A model generated the notes under the pieces. It saw only the letters and a list, made by a program, of their open reading frames with translations, was not told the origin of the DNA and ran no database searches. Made by a program: the position numbers and the translations under genes. Shown piece by piece: positions 27,348-33,900 of a DNA stretch of 64,000 nucleotides (positions are counted from its first letter, which is position 1; every line of letters starts with the position of its first letter). Origin of the DNA: Saprospiraceae bacterium (GTDB lineage Bacteria; Bacteroidota; Bacteroidia; Chitinophagales; Saprospiraceae); contig JADJLQ010000001.1 in assembly GCA_016709995.1 (NCBI GenBank), forward strand, positions 1,522,001-1,586,000, given 5' to 3'.

Positions 27348-28130
27348 TTATTTTTCAACACATTTTTTTGACCAGTTCTCAAAAGCTAGTTGATCACCAT
27401 CATGCTGAGCTACCTGAGCCATGAGGCAATATGCTCTTACAAATCCAGGATCTAGTTTGATCAGAGCCTGCAATCTTTCTTTAGCCCGATCCCATTGGTT
27501 AGTCTGAATAGACAACCTGGCTAAATGATAGATTACTAAGGTATTGTCTGGATAAGTCTCGTTCAATCTTCTCAATTCCAATATGCCATTCATAGGGCTA
27601 CCTTCAGAAGGAAATTCCACATTGATGAGTGCTTGATTGAGCTGGAGTGAAACATTGTCTGGATCAAGCGCAATGGCCTGAGAAAAACCGTGTTTGGCTT
27701 TTTCTACCCATTTTGTTAAATCACCCGGATCAACTTCTGGTTGTTTGGCGGCAATTATAAAATTGGTTGCTGCCAAAGCCCATCGATCAGAAGTTGGAAA
27801 TTTTTCTGCTATCAGATAAGCATATTCTGCAGACATACTCACTCTTCCTTGATTATACCAAAATCCTGAAAGTTGCTCCAACAAAGTACGTTGTATACTG
27901 TCATCAGTGGCTTGCGCGATCTGTTGTTCCAACAAGTCTACATATTGATGATTACTTTCTGATAGAGAATCCTTCCATTTTGATAGATCGGTGTCAAATG
28001 TTGTGTCAAAACTATTAGTGGTCCCTGACTTTTCAGGAAACCTTATTTCTGGAGAAATCTTACTAAACCCAAAATAAAGTAGAAAAAACGAAGCTATTGA
28101 AATCAATAAAAGTATCAGCGGTGATTTCAT
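27348..28130 (-). CDS. Membrane-anchored TPR-repeat protein
   Basis: A 260-residue protein with an N-terminal membrane helix (about 5-22, LILLLISIASFFLLYFGF). Helical repeats of the TPR type follow (for example TLVIYHLARLSIQTNQWDRA and the next block ending FVRAYCLMAQVAQHDGD). TPR proteins usually scaffold protein complexes; the partner is unknown. Its ATG overlaps the stop of the HU gene by the ATGA arrangement, so the two are coupled. The same arrangement upstream of rng suggests a conserved cluster, though this window alone cannot prove it. Confidence 0.8.
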   Translation of the reverse strand: MKSPLILLLISIASFFLLYFGFSKISPEIRFPEKSGTTNSFDTTFDTDLSKWKDSLSESNHQYVDLLEQQIAQATDDSIQRTLLEQLSGFWYNQGRVSMSAEYAYLIAEKFPTSDRWALAATNFIIAAKQPEVDPGDLTKWVEKAKHGFSQAIALDPDNVSLQLNQALINVEFPSEGSPMNGILELRRLNETYPDNTLVIYHLARLSIQTNQWDRAKERLQALIKLDPGFVRAYCLMAQVAQHDGDQLAFENWSKKCVEK

Positions 28131-28438
28131 TCTTCCTCATCATTGTCAGGCAATTGTGTGACTTTGTTTTTCACCTGCTCTACAAATACTTTAGCTGGTT
28201 TGAAAGAAGGAATAAAATGCTCTGGAATCTCAATAGCCACATTCTTTTTAATGTGCCTACCAATTTTTTTAGCTCTTTTCTTGATGATAAAAGATCCAAA
28301 TCCTCGGATATACACGTTTTCACCTTCGGCGAGTGTGCCTTTCACTTCTTTAAAAAACATTTCTAAACTCACAAGTACATCTACCTTAGGCACTCCTGTC
28401 TTTTCGGAAATCATTGCAACGAGATCAGCTTTTCTCAT
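28127..28438 (-). CDS. HU/IHF-family DNA-binding protein
   Basis: A 103-residue histone-like protein that bends DNA as a dimer. The helical N-terminus (MRKADLVAMISEKTGVPKVD) is followed by the beta arms with IRGFGSFIIKKRAKKIGRH and the proline-containing DNA-intercalating region (AIEIPEHFIPSFKPAKVF). It is slightly longer than HU (90), with a short acidic C-terminal tail ending in DNDEEE. It is first in the HU-TPR-AURKAIP1-rng cluster. Whether it is the main HU or a specialised paralogue cannot be told here. Confidence 0.92.
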   Translation of the reverse strand: MRKADLVAMISEKTGVPKVDVLVSLEMFFKEVKGTLAEGENVYIRGFGSFIIKKRAKKIGRHIKKNVAIEIPEHFIPSFKPAKVFVEQVKNKVTQLPDNDEEE

Positions 28439-28779
28439 TAGTTACTGGTTTTTAATTAATTATAATGTATTACTGCCTTTCTTTTCCGGCAGGGTGCAAA
28501 TTTCAAGTTTTATTTTGAAACAAAGAAATTTTTTATAAAATATTTATTTTCTGATAGTTATATTAAGATTTTTGGTTTTTCCAATCAATCGGTTGCTTTT
28601 TGTATATACAGACTGTCAGCATCATATATAATCAGGAAAATATCATTGCTTTACTATATAAATATAACTAATTATTGCAATGTATATATAATTAATAATA
28701 AGATACTTAACAGGTTATTTGCGTATATCTATGGCTGCCAGAAGCTCAGGCCTATGATTTAATCAATAATTAACTGAAG
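28439..28779. other. AT-rich intergenic region between the HU gene and fumC
   Basis: About 340 bases very rich in A+T, between the fumC stop and the HU start (both on the minus strand). It should hold the HU promoter. On the minus strand a short hairpin CTGCC/GGCAG (near 28472-28491) lies about 35-55 bases before the HU ATG. I found no exact TTTG-N19-TAnnTTTG match, no gene and no clear terminator for fumC. Confidence 0.5.
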
Positions 28780-30171
28780 CTATTTAGGGCCAACCATATC
28801 TTCAGGTTTGACCCACTGATCAAATTGAACGCTGGTCATATAACCCAGCGAAATGGCAGCTTCTTTGAGCGTAATATGCTCTTTATGGGCTTTCTTGGCT
28901 ATCTCTGCAGCTTTATCGTATCCAATTTTTGTATTTAAAGCTGTAACCAGCATTAGCGAGTTGTCCAGATTATGCTTGATCCTGGCATAGTTGGGCTCCA
29001 ACCCCATAATACAATGTTCATTAAAGCTGACACAAGCATCTCCGATCAATCTGGCTGAGATTAAAAAATTATATATTATGACAGGTTTAAACACATTGAG
29101 CTCGAAATGACCATTCATGCCGCCTATATTGATGGTGACATCGTTGCCAATCACTTGAGCCATAGCCATCGTCATGGCTTCAGATTGCGTTGGATTCACT
29201 TTGCCCGGCATGATGGAAGATCCGGGTTCATTGTCAGGGATGGTAATCTCTCCGATGCCACTGCGTGGCCCTGACGCTAATAATCTAATATCGCTTGCTA
29301 TCTTAAATAAGGATACAGCTGTAGTCTTTAAAGCCCCATGTGCTTCTACCAATGCATCATGGGTAGCCAGTGATTCAAATTTATTTGGAGCCGTGATAAA
29401 GGGATAGCCGGTTAATTTGGCAATTTCCTTTGCGACTTTGACGGCGTACCCCTTCGGCGCATTGAGTCCGGTACCCACAGCGGTTCCTCCCAAAGCTAAT
29501 TGGGCGAGATGTGTCAAGCTGTTCTTAATAGTTAAAATGCTTTGATCTATCATGGCTACATATCCGCTGAGCTCCTGGCCCAAGGTAAGGGGGGTAGCAT
29601 CCATCAGGTGTGTACGACCAATTTTGACTACTTTCATATAAGCCCTTGACTTTTTCTTAAAAGTATCACGAAGATCTAAAAGGCCTGGCAAAGTCCATTC
29701 CATGAGCGCGCTATAAGCCGCAATGTGCATCGCAGTGGGAAAAGTATCATTACTGGATTGTGATTTATTGACATCATCATTGGGGTGCAATATTTTCTTA
29801 GCATCTGTCAATGACCCGCCGGACAATACATGGCCCCGATTGGCTATCACTTCGTTGACATTCATATTGGATTGGGTACCAGACCCAGTCTGCCAGACCA
29901 CCAAAGGAAACTGATCATCGAGTTTGCCTTCCAAAATCTCATCGCACACTTCTGCAATCAACCTTGCTTTATTTTTATCTAAAATTTTCAAACCCAGATT
30001 GGTAAAAGCTGCTGCTTTTTTTAATATAGCGAACGCCCTTATTACTTCAATCGGCATTCTTTGACCACCGATTTTAAAATTTTGACTGGACCGTTGTGTT
30101 TGAGCTGCCCAGTAGGCTTCTGCAGGCACATCTATGAATCCCATAGAGTCTTTTTCTTTGCGTATAGACAT
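28780..30171 (-). CDS. fumC: Fumarate hydratase class II
   Basis: Iron-independent TCA-cycle enzyme that interconverts fumarate and malate. The 463-residue protein has the superfamily signature GSSIMPGKVNPTQSEA, the substrate loop TGSGTQSNMNVNEV, and the catalytic His in GRTHLMDATPL. It starts MSIRKEKDSMGFIDVP; a GTG six codons upstream is also in frame but lies in a probable -7 box (CAAAGGTA on the plus strand, 30189-30196). It is divergent from the superoxide dismutase gene, with about 200 bases between. Confidence 0.95.
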   Translation of the reverse strand: MSIRKEKDSMGFIDVPAEAYWAAQTQRSSQNFKIGGQRMPIEVIRAFAILKKAAAFTNLGLKILDKNKARLIAEVCDEILEGKLDDQFPLVVWQTGSGTQSNMNVNEVIANRGHVLSGGSLTDAKKILHPNDDVNKSQSSNDTFPTAMHIAAYSALMEWTLPGLLDLRDTFKKKSRAYMKVVKIGRTHLMDATPLTLGQELSGYVAMIDQSILTIKNSLTHLAQLALGGTAVGTGLNAPKGYAVKVAKEIAKLTGYPFITAPNKFESLATHDALVEAHGALKTTAVSLFKIASDIRLLASGPRSGIGEITIPDNEPGSSIMPGKVNPTQSEAMTMAMAQVIGNDVTINIGGMNGHFELNVFKPVIIYNFLISARLIGDACVSFNEHCIMGLEPNYARIKHNLDNSLMLVTALNTKIGYDKAAEIAKKAHKEHITLKEAAISLGYMTSVQFDQWVKPEDMVGPK

Positions 30172-30294
30172 AATCTTAATATTTGCCACAAAGGTAATAA
30201 ACCATAGTAGGGCAAATACAGGATATTTTCAGTAGACTTGATGATTGATATCATAGTAAAGATTCCATGTCTCGATGATTCATACGATTAATTT

Positions 30295-30325
30295 TTTGAC
30301 TTATCGATTCAAGCAGTTAACTTCG
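30295..30325 (+). promoter_or_regulatory. Bacteroidota-type promoter of the superoxide dismutase gene
   Basis: TTTG (30295-30298) is followed after 19 bases by TAACTTCG (30318-30325), one base off the TAnnTTTG consensus. It leaves a leader of roughly 40 bases before the ATG at 30373. Confidence 0.55.
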
Positions 30326-30372
30326 CAGATGTTTAATCAGATCAAATCAATTATTTAAACATAAATACTATT

Positions 30373-30969
30373 ATGGCTTTTACACTTCCAGATTTACCTT
30401 ATGCCTTTGATGCACTCACACCACATATTGATACCAGAACGATGGAGATCCACCATGGAAAACATCATCAGGCATATGTGACCAATCTCAACAATGCAGT
30501 AGAAAATACTATATGGGCTGATAAGTCATTGGAGGAAATCATGGCCAATATCTCCACGTTGAGCCCAGCTATAAGAAATAATGGGGGTGGGCATTATAAC
30601 CATTCCTTGTTTTGGCAGATCATGGGCCCAGGTAAAGGCGGAGTACCTACCGGTATCATCGGCGATGCAATCAATGGCACTTTCGGATCGTTCGATTCAT
30701 TTAAAGAAGCACTAAGCAAAGCCGGAATGACTAGATTCGGCAGTGGTTGGGCCTGGTTATCAAAGGATAGTGAGGGTAAGCTTTTTATCTCCTCTACTCC
30801 TAATCAGGACAATCCGCTTATGGACATTGCTGAGCAAAAAGGCACCCCTATTCTTGGCGTAGATGTATGGGAACATGCTTATTATCTGCATTATCAAAAC
30901 CGAAGAGCTGACTATTTGGCTGCATTCTTTAATGTCGTAGATTGGGATGCGGTGGCAGCCAGACTATAA
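30373..30969 (+). CDS. sodA: Superoxide dismutase, Mn-type or cambialistic
   Basis: Converts superoxide to peroxide and oxygen. The 198-residue chain has the complete metal site: His27 in MEIHHGKHHQAY, His in GGGHYNHSLFW, then Asp and His in DVWEHAYYLHY. TPNQDNPLM, with Gln in the outer-sphere position, and the glycine-rich GGGHYNH favour Mn (or dual) over Fe use. The metal preference is inferred from these residues. There is no signal peptide, so it is cytosolic. Confidence 0.93.
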   Translation: MAFTLPDLPYAFDALTPHIDTRTMEIHHGKHHQAYVTNLNNAVENTIWADKSLEEIMANISTLSPAIRNNGGGHYNHSLFWQIMGPGKGGVPTGIIGDAINGTFGSFDSFKEALSKAGMTRFGSGWAWLSKDSEGKLFISSTPNQDNPLMDIAEQKGTPILGVDVWEHAYYLHYQNRRADYLAAFFNVVDWDAVAARL

Positions 30970-30976
30970 TCCGACA

Positions 30977-32008
30977 CTACATTTTTGCATACCATTTTCT
31001 GATGACATCCTCTGCAGGTTTGCCCTGTGGGCTATGATCTTTTTCCAAACCATGTCGCATATTTTTGGGATCTGAATACCATTTCCATACAAAACCACCT
31101 TGCCAAAAATCTCTTTTAGAGCAACATTCGAGTAAAGCATTAAGGCAATTGGCTTGAGCTTGAGGATTGTAATCTAGTGATTTTAATTTTGACTCCAACT
31201 CCCAGGTCTTTCCCCCACTTCCATCGACGCTAAGGTAGCCATACTCAGTAAAAAGTATAGGTTTGTGATACTTTTTTGAAAACTTTCCCAGCTCATTTAA
31301 CAATGGATCCCAAGCTCTCGTGAGAGATTGCTCTGTTGGATTCTTTTCCTCGCACAATGGGAAATATGCATTGACCCCAATATAGTCTAATCGACTCCAG
31401 AAGCTTACTTTTTCGTATTCATCCCAATTAGCAGCATAAGTCACTTTTCCTTTGTAAACTGATCTAACTTTAGTGATTAAGTTTTGCCAAAATTGAGGTC
31501 TTGCAGTAATACTTCCTTTGATTTCCGTCCCAATACATATCATTTCTACCCCCATCTCTTCAGAAAGGGCAGCAAATGGCAAAATATAATCTTCATAAGA
31601 GTCTTCCCACTTTTCCCAATCTTTTGCTGTGGCAAATTGAAGATTGCCGATCCAATCCTTGCCTACCCAGATCTGTGGCTTCAGCATTACTTTAATATGA
31701 TTTGATTGAGCCTGGCATATAGTTTCTTCAATGCCATGTCTTCCTTCGCCCCACCACCGCTTGTCACTTTCTTGATGATCATAGTGGACTACAGGCTCAC
31801 CAGCTCTGCAAAGAGCATAAGGGATGACTGCGATCCAACTGGAGTTAACATTTAATACATCCACAAATGGGTTAGAGTCAAATGGTCGCGAAGGTGCTAC
31901 AAAACTGAGTCCTTTAATCCTCTCCATAATGGGCGACTGAGCACCGGGTCGCTGGCATTGAGCACTGAGCATTAAAAAGCAGATAGAAAAGCTAATTAGC
32001 GGTCTCAT
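30977..32008 (-). CDS. GH113-like glycoside hydrolase, exported
   Basis: A 343-residue protein with an N-terminal export signal (MRPLISFSICFLMLSAQC; the lipobox is poor, so lipoprotein status is doubtful) and a TIM-barrel. The pattern MLKPQIWVG, CIGTEIKGS and FTEYGYLS matches GH113 (beta-mannanase-related), with Glu residues after strands 4 and 7 as acid/base and nucleophile. WQGGFVWKWYSDP near the end is also typical. It may cut mannan-like or related polymers; substrate unproven. Stop codons of this gene and sodA converge, 7 bases apart. The tRNA-like RNA ends about 100 bases upstream of the ATG. Confidence 0.8.
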   Translation of the reverse strand: MRPLISFSICFLMLSAQCQRPGAQSPIMERIKGLSFVAPSRPFDSNPFVDVLNVNSSWIAVIPYALCRAGEPVVHYDHQESDKRWWGEGRHGIEETICQAQSNHIKVMLKPQIWVGKDWIGNLQFATAKDWEKWEDSYEDYILPFAALSEEMGVEMICIGTEIKGSITARPQFWQNLITKVRSVYKGKVTYAANWDEYEKVSFWSRLDYIGVNAYFPLCEEKNPTEQSLTRAWDPLLNELGKFSKKYHKPILFTEYGYLSVDGSGGKTWELESKLKSLDYNPQAQANCLNALLECCSKRDFWQGGFVWKWYSDPKNMRHGLEKDHSPQGKPAEDVIRKWYAKM

Positions 32009-32111
32009 TGATATCCAAAAGGCAGGTTAAAATATTATACACAAGGTAAAAACTGCTCAATCCTCCATAGACAAGCAGCACGTAAATATAACCGAAAAAT
32101 AAATGAGAAAG

Positions 32112-32275
32112 CTGTAAGGGAAGGGCTCGAACCTTCACGGAGAGCTTAGCACGAGTACATTGCCTGGTGGTCAACCCCAGTCTGTCCACAAACAGGGACA
32201 GGCCTTATACTCAGTTTGTCGCTTGACTCCACCCCCGAGACAAGAGGGCATGTCTGCCAATTTCATCACCTCACA
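32112..32275 (-). ncRNA. tRNA-like RNA with a 95-nt variable region (leucine-type D arm, unusual anticodon)
   Basis: On the minus strand a cloverleaf can be drawn. The acceptor stem pairs TGTGAGG (32275-32269) with CCTTACA (32119-32113). The D arm is ATG/CAT, with AAATTGGCAGA as loop (Leu-like, with GG and A21). The anticodon stem is CCCTC/GGGGG with loop TTGTCTC (anticodon GUC by position). The T arm is GAAGG-TTCGAGC-CCTTC. Between anticodon and T arms lie 95 nt (32231-32137) instead of up to about 24. They can form GGAG/CUCC, CUGUCC/GGACAG and GAGUA/UACUC stems. Base 73 is G, not the A needed for leucyl-tRNA, and position 37 is U, so normal decoding is doubtful. No CCA is encoded. tmRNA and group I intron were considered and rejected. 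Confidence 0.6.
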
Positions 32276-32316
32276 GTATGTCAAAAAAATTAATCTATAG
32301 AAGATCAATTATAAAG

Positions 32317-32349
32317 CAAAGATAATAAATGTCCAGTATTGTTGAACAA
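32317..32349 (-). promoter_or_regulatory. Candidate promoter of the tRNA-like RNA
   Basis: On the minus strand, TATCTTTG (32324-32317) fits the TAnnTTTG -7 box, about 41 bases before the RNA's 5' end. A TTG (32349-32347) lies 22 bases upstream of it, slightly wider than usual. An AT-rich 7-bp palindrome, TATTGTT-G-AACAATA (32337-32351), overlaps the upstream element. Confidence 0.4.
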
Positions 32350-32521
32350 TATTATTAAATATACAAAAATATTTATACGATATTCAATTATTTAATCATT
32401 TTTTGAATAATATTCAAAATATCTGATTATTCAATAAAGTTTTTTATTGATTATGCAGTCTACTATTTCATCTAAGACAAGGAGTTAAAAAAAAGAGTTT
32501 TATTTTAAATGAAAACCAAGC

Positions 32522-33355
32522 TCAAAGTTCAATGGTGATACCTTCTCGCGCTAATTCGCAAACAAATTCGCAGAGATGATCGTCCATAAGCTGAGCATAA
32601 ATCTCATCCAATTGCTCGTCAGTATGACCAGGATCATGATGAGCCAAAATCAAGTGTTTGGCTTGAGAGGCTCTTGCAAAGAGTACAGCATCAGCCATAG
32701 ATGAATGGCCCCAACCTATTCTCGTCAGGTACTCATGAGCTGTATACTGACCATCATGATACAGCAGATCAGCTTGATCCGCAAGATCGAACCCTGATAT
32801 CCAATTGGAAGATTTCAACATGCCTTCAGGCCCCAAAGCTGGTTCATGGTCGGGTATATAGGTAAAAACTTTATTTCCTTCTTTGATTCGGTAGCCAACT
32901 GTTGGACCGGGGTGGATCACATACCTCGCATGAATGTCTAAGGCTCCAATGCTAAAGTGACTATTATTAATGGCATGCAAATGTAATTTGCAAGGCAGAT
33001 CACGGAGCAAAACCGGAAATAGAGGTGGCGATAGGTATCTATTGAGCCTAAAATGCAGTTCATCATAGTCAGCGGCTGGTCCCCAAATATGTATTTCGAG
33101 ATTTGGATTGAACAGAGATTTGAAAAAACCTAATCCTTGAAGATGGTCGAGGTGATAATGGGTCAGTAAGATGTCAATACGATTGTCAATCATCGGATCT
33201 GCAAAAGATACATTTTGCATACCTGACCCCCCGTCCAACACCAGATTATAATCAGCTCCGGTCAAGGTCAGACAAGAGGTATTACCTCCATATTTATTAG
33301 TATCAGCACCTGAAGTGGGTATGGAGCCACGTACTCCCCAAAATTTTATTTTCAT
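32522..33355 (-). CDS. Metallo-beta-lactamase-fold hydrolase (phosphodiesterase-like)
   Basis: A 277-residue MBL-fold protein: MKIKFWGVRGSIPTSGADT and YGGNTSCL open the chain, as in the family that includes cyclic-nucleotide phosphodiesterases and RNase Z relatives. The metal motif is THYHLDHLQG. Further ligands are likely in VIHPGPTVGYR and LILAHHDPGHTDEQ. The ATG (33355) overlaps the TGA of the upstream PAS-domain gene as ATGA, which implies coupled translation and a shared role. The substrate is unknown; a signalling nucleotide is a reasonable guess but not shown. Confidence 0.82.
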   Translation of the reverse strand: MKIKFWGVRGSIPTSGADTNKYGGNTSCLTLTGADYNLVLDGGSGMQNVSFADPMIDNRIDILLTHYHLDHLQGLGFFKSLFNPNLEIHIWGPAADYDELHFRLNRYLSPPLFPVLLRDLPCKLHLHAINNSHFSIGALDIHARYVIHPGPTVGYRIKEGNKVFTYIPDHEPALGPEGMLKSSNWISGFDLADQADLLYHDGQYTAHEYLTRIGWGHSSMADAVLFARASQAKHLILAHHDPGHTDEQLDEIYAQLMDDHLCEFVCELAREGITIEL

Positions 33356-33747
33356 ACGGGATCGGCTTTCCAAAAAATTGCAACTGCACCTAAAAATTTT
33401 TTTTCCCTTCCAATAATAGGATAAGAGGTCACAGATATCCTTTTAGAGGCACCGGCCAGACTCTCAATCCAGAATGATTTATGATTGGGCAATAATTCTT
33501 TTAAGGTTTTGACTAAGGGCAGTTCATCCGGAGAAAGACTAATGCCTTGTTCGTCCAACGGCTTGAATATGTTAGCCCAGACTTCTACAGGCATTTCTCC
33601 AGTATCTTCAAATCGCTTTCCCAAAATGTCTTCAGCAGGTTCATTGTAAAATATCAGGTTGCCAAAAGTGTCAGTGATAAAAACTGGTATGCTGAGGCAT
33701 TCAGCTAACTGACGATTAAGGATGATCTCTATATCGTATCCGGGCAT
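33352..33747 (-). CDS. Stand-alone PAS-domain protein coupled to the MBL-fold gene
   Basis: A 131-residue protein made almost entirely of one PAS domain: IPVFITDTFGNLIFYNEPAEDILGKRF is the typical N-terminal cap and core, and the chain ends with the beta-strands SVTSYPIIGREKKFLGAVAIFW. It has no output domain of its own. Its stop codon overlaps the start of the downstream MBL-fold gene, so the sensor and the hydrolase are made together. It probably senses a small ligand, redox state or protein partner for the neighbouring enzyme. Confidence 0.8.
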   Translation of the reverse strand: MPGYDIEIILNRQLAECLSIPVFITDTFGNLIFYNEPAEDILGKRFEDTGEMPVEVWANIFKPLDEQGISLSPDELPLVKTLKELLPNHKSFWIESLAGASKRISVTSYPIIGREKKFLGAVAIFWKADPV

Positions 33748-33900
33748 AGTTGGGGGTTCGAAATTAAGAATATTTAATTAAATGTATAACTATTTGCCTA
33801 ATGATACAACTATGGTTTGAAAATAGTCACGTATATATTCTACTTTTTAAATTGCAGACGAACTTTACTACATTTATACATTATTGTCAAACCTGGAATC

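Noticed and set aside
32112..32275. tmRNA or tRNA with a group I intron
   Set aside because: There is no tag reading frame or tmRNA ends. The extra sequence sits after a complete anticodon arm and is too short, without the conserved core motifs, for a group I intron.
32337..32450. AT-rich palindromes (TATTGTT/AACAATA and TCAATAAA/TTTATTGA) as origin or attachment site
   Set aside because: Short AT-rich palindromes are expected in such a sequence; no DnaA boxes, direct repeats or integrase gene are nearby.
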